Shown piece by piece: positions 53,010-62,503 of a DNA stretch of 64,000 bases. The stretch's first letter is position 1; every line of letters begins with the position of its first letter. The translations under genes were made by a program, and so were the position numbers. The notes beneath the pieces were generated by a model that searched no databases, had not been told where the DNA came from, and saw only the letters and a program-made list of their open reading frames with translations. The stretch spans positions 1,240,001 through 1,304,000 of the forward strand of contig NZ_JAIUZR010000003.1 of NCBI RefSeq assembly GCF_020171465.1, given 5' to 3'. This DNA is from Lutimonas saemankumensis. Its GTDB lineage: Bacteria > Bacteroidota > Bacteroidia > Flavobacteriales > Flavobacteriaceae.

Positions 53010-53987
53010 ATGAAAAAAAATATTGCCATAATTATGGGTGGATATTCCTCTGAATCAGGAATTTCAATTCAAAGCGGAAACGTGGTTTTTGAACATCTCG
53101 ACAAAAATAAGTTTGAAACTTTCCGGGTCTTGATCTCGAAAGAAAAATGGGTTCATATTGATGAAAATGAACAGGAATATCCGATCAATATGGCTGACTT
53201 TACCACGACGGTTAATGGATATAAAATTAAATTTGATTTTGTTTTTAACGCCATTCATGGCCATCCCGGGGAAGATGGCACCTTACTGGCCTATTTTGAC
53301 CTTTTAGGTATGCCTCACTCGTCGGCACCGTTTTATCAAATGGCAGTTGCATTCAATAAAAGAGATTGTTTGAGCCTTTTAAAGCCTTATGGAATAAAAA
53401 GCGCCAGATCCGTATATTTAAATCAAGGAGATAAGATTGATATTGAAAATATAGTAAAAACTGTAGGCTTGCCTTGTTTTGTCAAACCTAACAGAGCCGG
53501 TTCAAGTTTTGGTGTGAGCAAAGTTTATACAAATGAGGAAATTGTCCCTGCACTTGAAAAGGCATATCTGGAAGATAGAGAAGTTTTGATCGAGCAATAT
53601 CTTGAAGGGATTGAGGTTTCTGTTGGGGTTATTACCTGGAAGAATGATATTAGGGTCCTGCCCGTGACCGAAATAGTTTCTGACAATGATTTTTTTGATT
53701 ATAAGGCCAAATACATGGGTGAATCCAAAGAGATAACACCGGCAAGAATATCAGATAAACAGAAAGAAAATCTTACTCGTGTTGCACGAAAAATTTATAA
53801 AAGCATGGATTTGAAAGGCTTGTCAAGGGCCGATTTTATTTTTGTTGGTGACGAACCCTATTTTATTGAATTGAATATGGTGCCCGGTTTGTCCGCAGAG
53901 AGTATTTTACCGAAGCAGGCAAAAGAAGCCGGGATTTCTTTGGCTGAACTTTTTGAAAGCACCATTGATATTCCTAACGCCAGATAA
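53010..53987 (+). CDS. ddl: D-alanine--D-alanine ligase
   Basis: A 325-residue ATP-grasp ligase that makes D-Ala-D-Ala for peptidoglycan precursors. The N-terminus KKNIAIIMGGYSSESGISIQ has the conserved GGYSSE loop. FNAIHGHPGEDG, VKPNRAGSSFGVSKV (ATP grasp), EQYLEGIEVSVGVI and the C-terminal metal site FIELNMVPGLSAESILP are present. I start at the second ATG (53010, MKKNIAI); the first, at 53001, gives only three more residues. coaD follows after 8 bases. Confidence 0.96.
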   Translation: MKKNIAIIMGGYSSESGISIQSGNVVFEHLDKNKFETFRVLISKEKWVHIDENEQEYPINMADFTTTVNGYKIKFDFVFNAIHGHPGEDGTLLAYFDLLGMPHSSAPFYQMAVAFNKRDCLSLLKPYGIKSARSVYLNQGDKIDIENIVKTVGLPCFVKPNRAGSSFGVSKVYTNEEIVPALEKAYLEDREVLIEQYLEGIEVSVGVITWKNDIRVLPVTEIVSDNDFFDYKAKYMGESKEITPARISDKQKENLTRVARKIYKSMDLKGLSRADFIFVGDEPYFIELNMVPGLSAESILPKQAKEAGISLAELFESTIDIPNAR

Positions 53988-53995
53988 ATAAATTA

Positions 53996-54463
53996 ATGAT
54001 GAAAAAAACTGCTGTTTTTCCGGGATCCTTTGATCCGCTCACCCTGGGACATACTGATATTATCGACAGGGGCCTGCCCCTATTTGACGAGATCATTATA
54101 GCCATTGGTACAAACTCCTCTAAAAAATATATGTTCAGTCTTGAGGAGCGAAGAAAATTCATTGAAAAAACATATGAAGATGAACCCAAAATTCGTGTGG
54201 ATACTTATGAAGGCCTCACAATAGATTATTGCTCGAAAGTGGGTAGTCAGTTTATTCTGAGAGGATTGCGTAATCCGGCAGACTTTGAATTTGAAAAAGC
54301 CATAGCTCAAACCAACCGGAAAATGTCAGAAATTGAAACGGTATTCTTACTTACCTCGGCTGATACTTCCTACATCAGTTCGTCCATTGTCAGAGACATT
54401 CTGGTTAATAAAGGTGATGTCTCCATGCTTGTCCCAAAAGCTGTGGGAAGGAGAGATCAATAA
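53996..54463 (+). CDS. coaD: Phosphopantetheine adenylyltransferase
   Basis: A 155-residue nucleotidyltransferase that makes dephospho-CoA from 4'-phosphopantetheine and ATP. The HxGH motif lies in FPGSFDPLTLGHTDII, and the C-terminal TSADTSYISSSIVRDIL is the SSSxxR-type loop. Length and layout match the family. Start is ATG 53996 (MMKKTAV); 53999 is the alternative. Its 8-base spacing from ddl suggests one transcript. Confidence 0.95.
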   Translation: MMKKTAVFPGSFDPLTLGHTDIIDRGLPLFDEIIIAIGTNSSKKYMFSLEERRKFIEKTYEDEPKIRVDTYEGLTIDYCSKVGSQFILRGLRNPADFEFEKAIAQTNRKMSEIETVFLLTSADTSYISSSIVRDILVNKGDVSMLVPKAVGRRDQ

Positions 54464-54479
54464 TTCAGATTACCATGTG

Positions 54480-56108
54480 TTATAGATGGTATTCTGATAA
54501 ACTTTTCGGAAACTCCTCAGGGTTGGCTGCAAGATGATATCTGGGATCATCAATATCATCAACAATAACCTGATGAAACTTAGGGTCTGATTTATACAAC
54601 AAAGCCTTGCATTCCTGACTTAAATGTTTTAAGCGAATCTTCTTGTTTTCTGCTTCGTATTTTTTGACCAGGTTCAATATAGCCTCAAGAGCAGAGTGAT
54701 CGCTAACACGTGATTCAACAAAATCAATCTCAACCTTATCCGGATCGTTCTTTACATCGAACTTCTCATTAAAGGCAGATATGGAACCAAAGAATAAGGG
54801 GCCCCAGATTTCATAGATTTTGGTCCCGTCCTCCTTCATTCGCTTTCTGGCCCTGATTCTCGTCGCATTTTCCCAGGAGAAAACCAAGGCACTAACGATA
54901 ACCCCTGCAAAAACCGCAATTGCAAGGTCGAAAATAACGGTTAAGGCAGAAACCAGTATAATAACAAAGACATCGGTCTTTGGAACCTTATTGATTATTC
55001 TAAAACTTGACCAGGCAAAAGTACCCACAACTACCATGAACATCACCCCGACAAGAGCTGCAATAGGTACCTGTTCGATATAGGATGAAGCAAATAATAT
55101 AAAAGCAAGTAACATGAGAGCAGCTACAATTCCCGACAATCTGGTTCTACCCCCTGATTTGATATTGATAATTGATTGCCCGATCATCGCGCATCCGCCC
55201 ATTCCTCCAAAGAGTCCTGTAACGATGTTGGCACTTCCCTGGGCAACGCACTCCCTGTTTCCATTACCCCTGGTATCGGTAAGATCATCAATAAGGTTTA
55301 ATGTCATCAATGATTCAATCAGGCCTATAGCCGCTAATATCAAAGCATAGGGAAAAATAAATCGTACGGTCTCCCAGTTAAAAGGAACCTTTGAAAATAT
55401 TTCCCATTGAAAAACAGGAAGCCCACCTTTTAACCCTTCTCCTCCTCCATCTCTTATAAAAGAACCGACAGTAGCCACATCGAGCTTAAAAAATATGACA
55501 ATGGCCGAAACAATAAGGATACCCAACAGTGCTTCAGGAAGTTTTGCCGTTAGTTTGAATTTCGGAAGTAACCACATGATTAGCATTGTCAGTCCTACCA
55601 ATCCCATCATCAAATACAGATCAAATCCCTGTAACCATATTTTATTGCCATCAACATTTGTTTTAAACATGCCCAATTGAGATAGAAAAATAACGATGGC
55701 CAGTCCATTCACAAATCCCATCATGACAGGATGAGGAATCAGTCTCACAAATTTTCCTAATTTCAGTAAGCCTGCCATAATTTGAATAAAACCCATGAGG
55801 ATGACGGTTGCAAACAAATAATAGAGACCCAGATTTTCACCTGGAGCTCCCATTTCATTTCCTTTGGCTACTAAACTTACCATAACCACCGCCAATGCAC
55901 CTGTTGCGCCCGAGATCATTCCAGGCCTTCCTCCGAATACAGAAGTTATCAGCCCTATCATAAAGGCCGCATACAATCCTACCAGAGGGTCTACCCCTGC
56001 AACAAAGGCAAAAGCAACGGCTTCAGGTACCAAAGCCAAGGCGACCGTAATTCCGGATAAAACATCACTTTTTACATTCGGTAGTCTTTTACTGATAAAT
56101 TCCGTCAT
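54480..56108 (-). CDS. SulP-family anion permease with STAS domain
   Basis: A 542-residue SLC26/SulP transporter. Polytopic core: SDVLSGITVALALVPEAVAFA, DPLVGLYAAFMIGLITSVFGG, GATGALAVVMVSL and GGMGGCAMIGQSIINIKSGG. The STAS domain follows at the C-terminus (~430-530; FFGSISAFNEKFD...DFVESRVSDHSALEAILNLV). Substrate may be sulfate, bicarbonate or another anion. I start at 56108 (MTEFISKRLPNVKSD): a TAnnTTTG element sits 21 bases upstream, and the longer frame to 56156 would cross it. NUDIX and pyrE lie beyond. Confidence 0.92.
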   Translation of the reverse strand: MTEFISKRLPNVKSDVLSGITVALALVPEAVAFAFVAGVDPLVGLYAAFMIGLITSVFGGRPGMISGATGALAVVMVSLVAKGNEMGAPGENLGLYYLFATVILMGFIQIMAGLLKLGKFVRLIPHPVMMGFVNGLAIVIFLSQLGMFKTNVDGNKIWLQGFDLYLMMGLVGLTMLIMWLLPKFKLTAKLPEALLGILIVSAIVIFFKLDVATVGSFIRDGGGEGLKGGLPVFQWEIFSKVPFNWETVRFIFPYALILAAIGLIESLMTLNLIDDLTDTRGNGNRECVAQGSANIVTGLFGGMGGCAMIGQSIINIKSGGRTRLSGIVAALMLLAFILFASSYIEQVPIAALVGVMFMVVVGTFAWSSFRIINKVPKTDVFVIILVSALTVIFDLAIAVFAGVIVSALVFSWENATRIRARKRMKEDGTKIYEIWGPLFFGSISAFNEKFDVKNDPDKVEIDFVESRVSDHSALEAILNLVKKYEAENKKIRLKHLSQECKALLYKSDPKFHQVIVDDIDDPRYHLAANPEEFPKSLSEYHL

Positions 56109-56129
56109 CTCATTAATTTTAAAAAGCGG

Positions 56130-56137
56130 CAAATATA
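56130..56137 (-). promoter_or_regulatory. Candidate -7 promoter element for the SulP gene
   Basis: TATATTTG on the minus strand matches TAnnTTTG, 21 bases before the ATG at 56108. It favours this start over an in-frame ATG at 56156. Confidence 0.45.
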
Positions 56138-56173
56138 CTACATTCTGTTCTTTCAAATACTAAGAATCTCATA

Positions 56174-56776
56174 TTATTGATTTGAAGCAACATACATATC
56201 CATGAGCAGGGAAATATTTGGGTAGGTATTGTCAAGAACGGAGCTAAAATCCTGTTCTTTTACCCACTTTAATTCCGTGATTCCTTCCTCCAGTTGAGGG
56301 GTGAGATCTGATTGATCAGAAAACATTTCATACCAGAATGAAACTTTTAAAATTTCCTCATTTTTTTCCGAATACAAATGATAGGTGGTACCAACGAACT
56401 CACCCGTTTTCAACCGGGTAAAACCACATTCCTCTTCAACTTCCCTTGAAGCCGCTTCTGCTCTGGATTCTCCTGATTCAATTTTACCTTTCGGAAGATC
56501 CCATTTATCGTTCCGGAATATAAACAAAATCTCATGTTTCTGATTCTTCACTATTCCTCCTGAAGCCTCAATAATCTTAAACTTATTTCTAAATTCCTGC
56601 CACATGAATTTCAAGTCAGAATGATAAAATACTATCTTATCTAAACCCTCTGAAATCAAGCTTAATAGCGCCTCTTTAGTAGTTAATTCCTCCCAGTTAA
56701 AACGAAACCCTTTATCAGAAATATTTAACTGATCTGTTAAAATAATTAAAGTTTCATTCTTAAAAATTGTATACAT
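56174..56776 (-). CDS. NUDIX hydrolase
   Basis: A 200-residue protein with an N-terminal ~65-residue extension and then a NUDIX domain. The NUDIX box GKIESGESRAEAASREVEEE, followed by CGF, keeps all catalytic residues of GX5EX7REUXEEXGU. It is preceded by the typical DKWDLPKGK. The substrate (a nucleoside diphosphate derivative) is unknown. I start at 56776 (MYTIFKNETL), where pyrE is divergent; a longer frame would enter the pyrE coding region. Confidence 0.9.
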   Translation of the reverse strand: MYTIFKNETLIILTDQLNISDKGFRFNWEELTTKEALLSLISEGLDKIVFYHSDLKFMWQEFRNKFKIIEASGGIVKNQKHEILFIFRNDKWDLPKGKIESGESRAEAASREVEEECGFTRLKTGEFVGTTYHLYSEKNEEILKVSFWYEMFSDQSDLTPQLEEGITELKWVKEQDFSSVLDNTYPNISLLMDMYVASNQ

Positions 56777-56779
56777 TTG
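56772..56779 (+). promoter_or_regulatory. Candidate -7 promoter element touching the pyrE start
   Basis: TACATTTG matches TAnnTTTG and ends 4 bases before the pyrE ATG at 56784; it also covers the start codon of the divergent NUDIX gene. The pyrE mRNA could be leaderless. Confidence 0.35.
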
Positions 56780-56783
56780 CACT

Positions 56784-57428
56784 ATGATTTTTGACAAAAA
56801 TACAGCAAAAAAGACAGCTGAATTGCTTTTAAAGATAAAAGCGATAAAATTGCAACCCGAGGAACCATTTACCTGGGCTTCAGGGTGGAATTCTCCAATT
56901 TACTGTGACAACAGAATTACCCTGTCCTACGTAATGATCAGGAACTATATTCGCGAGAATCTGGCGAAAATAATCCTTGAAAAACATGGACAACCTGATG
57001 TAATTGCCGGAGTTGCAACCGGAGCTATTGCCATTGGAGTTCTCGTTGCTCAGGAACTAGGCATACCTTTTATCTATGTTCGGCCAGAACCAAAAAAACA
57101 CGGCAGAAAAAACCAGATCGAGGGTTTTTTGGACAGTGGTCAGAACGTGGTTGTTGTTGAAGATCTTATCTCAACAGGAAAAAGTAGTTTAAATGCAGTC
57201 AAGGCTCTGAAAGATGCAGGAGCCAGAGTAATAGGTATGGTTGCCATCTTCAATTACGGCTTTCCGGTTGCCGAGAATAATTTTAAACAAGAGCATCTCG
57301 ACCTAACCACACTGAGTGATTATGAACATTTGATCGAGCAGGCTCTTGACACCAATTTCATTAGTTCAAAACAAGTTACAACCTTAAAATCCTGGAGAGA
57401 AGATCCAGGAGAATGGAACCCAAGTTAA
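56784..57428 (+). CDS. pyrE: Orotate phosphoribosyltransferase
   Basis: A 214-residue type I PRTase that converts orotate and PRPP to OMP, the fifth step of UMP synthesis. The PRPP loop is VVVVEDLISTGKSSLNAVKAL. FTWASGWNSPIYCDNRI and RPEPKKHGRKNQIEG are family motifs. It is unlinked to pyrB/pyrR in this window (43 kb away). It is 1 base from the SRPBCC gene, so the two are cotranscribed. The promoter element sits almost on its start codon. Confidence 0.95.
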   Translation: MIFDKNTAKKTAELLLKIKAIKLQPEEPFTWASGWNSPIYCDNRITLSYVMIRNYIRENLAKIILEKHGQPDVIAGVATGAIAIGVLVAQELGIPFIYVRPEPKKHGRKNQIEGFLDSGQNVVVVEDLISTGKSSLNAVKALKDAGARVIGMVAIFNYGFPVAENNFKQEHLDLTTLSDYEHLIEQALDTNFISSKQVTTLKSWREDPGEWNPS

Positions 57429-57429
57429 T

Positions 57430-57819
57430 ATGAATTTAGAAAGCCCGAAAGTAACCGTAAAAAAAAGTAGTCAGGAAGTTTTTGATTTTTTATCAAAGGT
57501 TGAAAACTTTGAGAGGATCATGCCGGAGAACATAGATAAATTTGAAGCCAGTGAAAATTCCTTTTTGTTTGCGCTGAAAGGAATGCCTGAGATCAAATTA
57601 CAAATGAAAGAAACCGAAGCTCCAAAAAAAATAGTACTTGGTTCGGCCAGTGAAAAATTCCCTTTTAATCTGACTGCAGATATTGAAGATAATGACGATG
57701 ATTCCAGTGATGTCCAGCTGCTTTTTGACGGAGAATTCAATCCTATGGTGGCTATGATGGTAAAAAAACCCCTTCAAAAATTTATTGACACCCTGATAGG
57801 AAATATTGGGCAGCAATAA
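57430..57819 (+). CDS. SRPBCC (START-like) family protein
   Basis: A 129-residue cytoplasmic protein with the SRPBCC layout: N-terminal strand VTVKKSSQEVFDFLSKVENFERIM, a curved sheet (LFALKGMPEIKLQMKETEAP) and a C-terminal long helix (PMVAMMVKKPLQKFIDTLIGN). The fold forms a hydrophobic cavity and binds lipids, polyketides or other small hydrophobic ligands. No ligand can be named. It follows pyrE by 1 base and faces birA. Confidence 0.85.
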   Translation: MNLESPKVTVKKSSQEVFDFLSKVENFERIMPENIDKFEASENSFLFALKGMPEIKLQMKETEAPKKIVLGSASEKFPFNLTADIEDNDDDSSDVQLLFDGEFNPMVAMMVKKPLQKFIDTLIGNIGQQ

Positions 57820-57828
57820 TAAAGGAGG

Positions 57829-58560
57829 TTAAAGGTAACTCACTTCTTTAAAATTATAAGAATCCATTGCCCCGTTCTCTCTTTCGATCTGAAGCATTCC
57901 CTGGTGGTTAACGCCTCTTATTAATCCTGAAAACAGTTCACCTTTTAAATTTTTAAAGGTATGGACTTTGTCTTTTCTGTAGAGATCGGCTTCGTATATT
58001 GATTTCAGTTCGTCATATCGGTTTTCAAAAACCAGTTCGAACTTATTTTGAATGGAATTGAGAAGGTCCTGAAGAAAAATTTCAAGATCTGTCTCTGAAC
58101 CTGTGAGTTGTTTCAATGAGACGGCATTAGGAAGTTCATTAGAAAATGATTCCTGATTGACATTAATTCCGATACCAATGATACTTTGACTAATTTCACC
58201 TCCCAAGAGGGTATTTTCGATAAGAATACCTCCAAGTTTACTCGAGACTGACATTATGTCGTTAGGCCATTTGACAGTTAATTTCGGTAAATTAAACCTT
58301 TTCAAATAATTGTGAATACCTGAAGACACAGCGCAATTCAGCATAAACTGATCCTCAGCCCTTACACCTTCAAGTTTCACTAATATGCTACATATCAGGT
58401 TTTTACCTTTTTCTGATTCCCATACAGCTCCTTTTTGACCTCTCCCATTTGTTTGGAATTTTGCCGTTACAACTGTCCATTTACCCAATTTTTCATTTTT
58501 AGACAATTGCTTTAAATAAGAATTTGTTGAATCTATGGCATCAAGTTTGAATAGATACAT
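57829..58560 (-). CDS. birA: Biotin--[acetyl-CoA-carboxylase] ligase (catalytic domain only)
   Basis: A 243-residue ligase that activates biotin with ATP and attaches it to carboxylase carrier proteins. Motifs: IDSTNSYLKQL, the biotinyl-AMP loop NGRGQKGAVWESEKGKNL and TVKWPNDIM. SH3-like C-terminal part is present at ~190-243 (FSGLIRGVNHQGML). The N-terminal HTH that makes some BirA proteins repressors is absent, so this is the ligase-only class. It is divergent from rsfS. Confidence 0.94.
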   Translation of the reverse strand: MYLFKLDAIDSTNSYLKQLSKNEKLGKWTVVTAKFQTNGRGQKGAVWESEKGKNLICSILVKLEGVRAEDQFMLNCAVSSGIHNYLKRFNLPKLTVKWPNDIMSVSSKLGGILIENTLLGGEISQSIIGIGINVNQESFSNELPNAVSLKQLTGSETDLEIFLQDLLNSIQNKFELVFENRYDELKSIYEADLYRKDKVHTFKNLKGELFSGLIRGVNHQGMLQIERENGAMDSYNFKEVSYL

Positions 58561-58605
58561 GTGTAATATTGCAATTATAGAACATCTAAAGTGACAAAAA
58601 TGTGA

Positions 58606-58613
58606 TACATTTG
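58606..58613 (+). promoter_or_regulatory. Candidate -7 promoter element for rsfS-ftsH
   Basis: TACATTTG matches TAnnTTTG, 22 bases before the rsfS ATG at 58636. Confidence 0.45.
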
Positions 58614-58635
58614 CAAGAAATTTTGAAACAATTTA

Positions 58636-59010
58636 ATGGCAAAAAAAATAGTTAGTTCGGATCTTTTGATCACAGAAGTTATTAAGGGAATTGAAGACGT
58701 AAAAGGAGAGAATATTTCTATAATTGATCTAAGAGAAATTGAAAATACTGTTTGTGAATACTTTATTTTGTGTGATGGGACCTCCAACACACAGGTTAGT
58801 GCCATAGCAGCCTCTGTACAAAAAAATGTTAGCAAAAGTCTTAAAGACAAGCCCTGGCATGTGGAAGGGGATAGTAATGCGGAATGGATTTTGATCGATT
58901 ATGTGAACGTAGTTGTCCATGTGTTTCAAAAGCATGTCAGAGAATTCTACAAGTTGGAGGAGCTTTGGGGTGATGGCAAAATTACAAACATTGAAAACGC
59001 TTATAAATAG
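58636..59010 (+). CDS. rsfS: Ribosome silencing factor (RsfS/YbeB/Iojap)
   Basis: A 124-residue Iojap-family protein that binds ribosomal protein L14 and blocks subunit joining when nutrients are low. The family segments are IIDLREIENTVCEYFILCDG, KPWHVEGDSNAEWILIDYVN and VVVHVFQKHVREFYKLEELWG. Length is typical. It heads the cluster rsfS-ftsH-LUD-cdsA-psd-ACBP, 21 bases before ftsH. Confidence 0.95.
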   Translation: MAKKIVSSDLLITEVIKGIEDVKGENISIIDLREIENTVCEYFILCDGTSNTQVSAIAASVQKNVSKSLKDKPWHVEGDSNAEWILIDYVNVVVHVFQKHVREFYKLEELWGDGKITNIENAYK

Positions 59011-59031
59011 CGTCAACGTTAAACTTATCAA

Positions 59032-61038
59032 ATGAAAAAAGAAGATACAAATAAGGATAATAACTCACCATTCAAGCAATTTAATTTTAAATTCAATTTT
59101 TACTGGATCTATGGAATTATTTTTGCTTTGCTGATTGGTTATCAACTGGTTAACAGTTCAGATCTGGCAAGCAATAAACTCACACAAAATGAATTTAAGG
59201 AAATCCTTAATGACAATGACATTGAGAAGATACTTATCGTAAACGGCGATATTGCTCAACTTACCATCAAAAGTGAAGCCCTGAATACAAAGGACAAGTA
59301 TAGTAAGTACAAGAACCCTGGTATTTTTGGACAAACGGGTCCGGTCTATATTTACGATTTTGGAGACCTTCAGAATTTCGAAAAAAATCTGGAAGCTGCG
59401 CGCACAGAATTTGATCTAGACTTCGATAAGGACAACACAACCCGAACAAGTTTTTTCGATTCATTCCTTGTTTGGCTACCCTTTATATTCATCATTGGTC
59501 TTTGGATCTTCTTTATGAGAAGAATGTCCGGAGGTGGCGGTGGTGGCGCCGGTGGTCAGATTTTCAATATTGGAAAGTCTAAAGCAAAAGTTTTTGACGA
59601 GAATGCAAAGGTCAGGACCTCATTTAAAGATGTTGCAGGTCTTGAGGGAGCTAAAGAAGAAGTTCAGGAGATAGTTGATTTCCTGAAAAACCCTGAAAAA
59701 TATACCTCCCTGGGTGGAAAAATACCGAAAGGAGCTCTTTTGGTGGGCCCTCCCGGAACCGGTAAAACCCTCCTTGCTAAAGCAGTAGCCGGGGAAGCTG
59801 GAGTACCATTCTTCTCCCTGTCAGGATCTGATTTTGTTGAGATGTTCGTAGGAGTTGGAGCCTCAAGGGTGAGGGATCTTTTCAAACAGGCGGCCGCAAA
59901 ATCACCTTCTATCATATTTATTGATGAAATTGATGCTATTGGTCGTGCCCGAGGAAAAAATAGTATTACAGGAGGAAACGATGAAAGAGAAAATACCCTG
60001 AACCAGTTACTGACAGAAATGGATGGTTTTGGAACGGATACCAACGTTATAGTTATTGCCGCTACCAACAGAGCTGATGTGTTGGACAAGGCCCTTATGA
60101 GAGCGGGAAGGTTTGACCGTCAAATTTACGTTGACCTACCGGACAAAAATGAAAGAAGACAAATTTTTGAGGTACATGTGAAACCTTTGAAACTTGCCAA
60201 AGATGTTGACCTTGACTTTTTATCCAAACAGACTCCAGGGTTTTCTGGAGCTGATATTGCCAATGTATGTAATGAATCTGCATTGGTGGCAGCAAGAAAA
60301 AGTAAAAAAAGTGTTCATCACCAGGATTTCCTGGATGCAGTGGACCGAATAGTGGGAGGTCTTGAAAAAAAGAATAAGATCATTACGGATAAGGAAAAGA
60401 AAACAATCGCATATCACGAGGCCGGACATGCTACTGTGAGCTGGATGCTTGAACACGCTGCTCCGCTGGTAAAAGTTACTATAGTTCCAAGAGGAAAGTC
60501 CCTTGGAGCGGCCTGGTACCTTCCTGAAGAAAGACAAATTGTTGAGACCGACCAGATGCTTGATGAAATGTGTGCCACCCTAGGGGGTAGAGCAGCGGAA
60601 AAGGTAATGTTTGATAAAATTTCTACAGGAGCCTTAAATGATCTTGAAAAAGTTACGCGTCAGGCAAGGGCAATCGTAAGTATTTACGGATTGAATGATA
60701 AAATAGGTAATATAACCTATTACGACTCGAGTGGTCAAAATGAATACGGGTTTACAAAACCATACAGTGAGCTAACGGCGCAGACCATTGACGAGGAAAT
60801 TTCCAAAATAATAGAAAAACAATACAACAGGGCGATTAAAATTCTTCAGGACAACAAGAACAAACTAATTGAACTTGCTGAGATTTTGACGGAGAAGGAA
60901 GTAATTTTTGAAGGGGATCTGAAAAAGATCTTTGGTGAAAGGCCCTTTTCTAAGGAAATTGAAGCAAATCAAAAAACTTCTGAATCAAAAGATAAGGAAA
61001 GTTCGGAGGAGGAAATTGCTGAGGAAAATTCAAAATAA
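59032..61038 (+). CDS. ftsH: ATP-dependent zinc metalloprotease FtsH
   Basis: A 668-residue membrane AAA+ protease that degrades membrane and some cytosolic proteins. Two membrane helices (~21-40 and ~140-158) flank a periplasmic domain. Walker A GPPGTGKT is at 239-246, Walker [12 protein letters not shown] follows, and the zinc site HEAGH is at 462-466 with a later acidic ligand. A glycine-rich linker ([11 protein letters not shown]) comes just after helix 2. The C-terminal tail is charged. It is placed between rsfS and the LUD gene; its order with cdsA is common in this phylum. Confidence 0.97.
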   Translation: MKKEDTNKDNNSPFKQFNFKFNFYWIYGIIFALLIGYQLVNSSDLASNKLTQNEFKEILNDNDIEKILIVNGDIAQLTIKSEALNTKDKYSKYKNPGIFGQTGPVYIYDFGDLQNFEKNLEAARTEFDLDFDKDNTTRTSFFDSFLVWLPFIFIIGLWIFFMRRMSGGGGGGAGGQIFNIGKSKAKVFDENAKVRTSFKDVAGLEGAKEEVQEIVDFLKNPEKYTSLGGKIPKGALLVGPPGTGKTLLAKAVAGEAGVPFFSLSGSDFVEMFVGVGASRVRDLFKQAAAKSPSIIFIDEIDAIGRARGKNSITGGNDERENTLNQLLTEMDGFGTDTNVIVIAATNRADVLDKALMRAGRFDRQIYVDLPDKNERRQIFEVHVKPLKLAKDVDLDFLSKQTPGFSGADIANVCNESALVAARKSKKSVHHQDFLDAVDRIVGGLEKKNKIITDKEKKTIAYHEAGHATVSWMLEHAAPLVKVTIVPRGKSLGAAWYLPEERQIVETDQMLDEMCATLGGRAAEKVMFDKISTGALNDLEKVTRQARAIVSIYGLNDKIGNITYYDSSGQNEYGFTKPYSELTAQTIDEEISKIIEKQYNRAIKILQDNKNKLIELAEILTEKEVIFEGDLKKIFGERPFSKEIEANQKTSESKDKESSEEEIAEENSK

Positions 61039-61052
61039 TCAAAGTGTTTTTG

Positions 61053-61060
61053 TACATTTG
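61053..61060 (+). promoter_or_regulatory. Candidate -7 promoter element for LUD-cdsA-psd
   Basis: TACATTTG matches TAnnTTTG, 17 bases before the ATG at 61078, in the 39-base gap after ftsH. Confidence 0.45.
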
Positions 61061-61077
61061 GACAATACAAATTGATT

Positions 61078-61677
61078 ATGAGTTTTTTCAATAAGTTTTT
61101 TAAAAATATCGTTAAAACTTCTCAGAAAGAGGAAATCCAAAAGAAGCAAGAAGGAGAGGATGAACTCTCAATCGATGAACTTTTCGTTAAAAAATTCATC
61201 CATAAAGGAGGCAAGTTTTTATATTGTTCTGAATTGGATGAGGTTGAAAGAAATTTAATTCAGGTACTGGAAGAAAATCAATGGAACAATGTGATTTCTT
61301 TCAATGAGGAACTTAGAGAATTGCTCACAAAAATAAAAAGTGCCAAGACCAGTAAAATTATTCCCTCCTTACCTTTTATGACCTATTGTGAATGTTTAAT
61401 TGCCAACGACGGAAGCATTATGTTTTCGTCCAGACAGTTAAAGGATAAAAAACTAAAAGACCTTCCGAATAATTTTATAGTTTACGCAAAAACCAGTCAA
61501 ATCGTCAAAGATTCACGAGACGGAATATCAGGTATCAGGAACCGGTCTGAAAAGAATTCTCCTACGATTATCAGTTCTATTAAAGATTTCATTGTAAACA
61601 AAACCGAGACTGATTTTATGAGTTATGGCAATACTAATTCCAAAACTTTATATTTGTTGCTGCTAGAAGACTTATAA
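61078..61677 (+). CDS. LUD-domain protein (LutC-like)
   Basis: A 199-residue protein with the LUD domain fold found in LutB/LutC lactate-utilisation proteins. Visible segments are LFVKKFIHKGGKFLYCSEL, CECLIANDGSIMFSSRQL and the C-terminal KTLYLLLLEDL. It has no LutA/LutB partners here. Iron-sulfur ligands are not evident. Start is ATG 61078 (MSFFNKFFKN); a TTG two codons upstream is unlikely. It precedes cdsA by 4 bases. Role in this setting is unknown. Confidence 0.82.
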   Translation: MSFFNKFFKNIVKTSQKEEIQKKQEGEDELSIDELFVKKFIHKGGKFLYCSELDEVERNLIQVLEENQWNNVISFNEELRELLTKIKSAKTSKIIPSLPFMTYCECLIANDGSIMFSSRQLKDKKLKDLPNNFIVYAKTSQIVKDSRDGISGIRNRSEKNSPTIISSIKDFIVNKTETDFMSYGNTNSKTLYLLLLEDL

Positions 61678-61681
61678 ATTC

Positions 61682-62503
61682 ATGAACAACTTTACCAAAC
61701 GTATTGTATTTGGCCTTCTTTACGTAGGTCTTATAATAGCTTCAACCACGTTGGGAGCCGTTTATTTCTACAGCCTGTTTTTGGTTTTCATGATGCTTTG
61801 TATTTACGAATTTATCAAGATAATCGATTTAAAAAGTATTTATCCCTATCTTCTGGGAGCCACTTCTTTTTTTACAGCGGTTATTTCAAACAATAATCTG
61901 GTGGTATTTGAAGATGACTCATCTGAGAAATTGATTTTATCAGTTTTTATGGCTGCCGTATATTTCTCTTTTATACTTGCCCTGGTTTCTTCGAGAAAGA
62001 TTGGAATACAATACCTTGGAAAGAATTTTTTGACCCTGATGTACATCATTGTGCCATTTTCCCTGTTAATCAAGATCCCCTACCTGAATTTTGAGGGAAG
62101 ATTCGATACCTCAATTATTATTGGAATTTTTATTCTCATATGGAGTAATGATGTGTTTGCATTTTTGATTGGAAAGAATTTTGGAAAACATAAACTGATC
62201 GAAAGGGTTTCACCCAATAAAACGGTGGAAGGATTTTTGGGAGGATTCATTTTCACCTTTATCGCCGGTTATATTGTTGCCAAATATTGCCCGAGCATAC
62301 AGCCACTCCAGTGGTTCACAATTGCCATATTGGTGAGTACTTTTGGAGTTTTAGGAGATTTGATTGAATCCATGTTTAAACGTCAGGCCAAAATCAAGGA
62401 CAGCAGTAATTTACTTCCGGGTCATGGAGGTTTTCTAGATAGGCTGGATAGTGTTATCTTTGCTACTCCATTTATTTTTATTTATCTATTTCTCACTACC
62501 TAA
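61682..62503 (+). CDS. cdsA: Phosphatidate cytidylyltransferase
   Basis: A 273-residue polytopic membrane enzyme that makes CDP-diacylglycerol from phosphatidic acid and CTP. The signature near the C-terminus is complete: KIKDSSNLLPGHGGFLDRLD, preceded by GDLIESMFKRQA and SPNKTVEGFLGG. About eight membrane helices are visible. The stop TAA overlaps the psd ATG by one base, so the two act in one transcript: CDP-DAG to phosphatidylserine to phosphatidylethanolamine. Confidence 0.95.
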   Translation: MNNFTKRIVFGLLYVGLIIASTTLGAVYFYSLFLVFMMLCIYEFIKIIDLKSIYPYLLGATSFFTAVISNNNLVVFEDDSSEKLILSVFMAAVYFSFILALVSSRKIGIQYLGKNFLTLMYIIVPFSLLIKIPYLNFEGRFDTSIIIGIFILIWSNDVFAFLIGKNFGKHKLIERVSPNKTVEGFLGGFIFTFIAGYIVAKYCPSIQPLQWFTIAILVSTFGVLGDLIESMFKRQAKIKDSSNLLPGHGGFLDRLDSVIFATPFIFIYLFLTT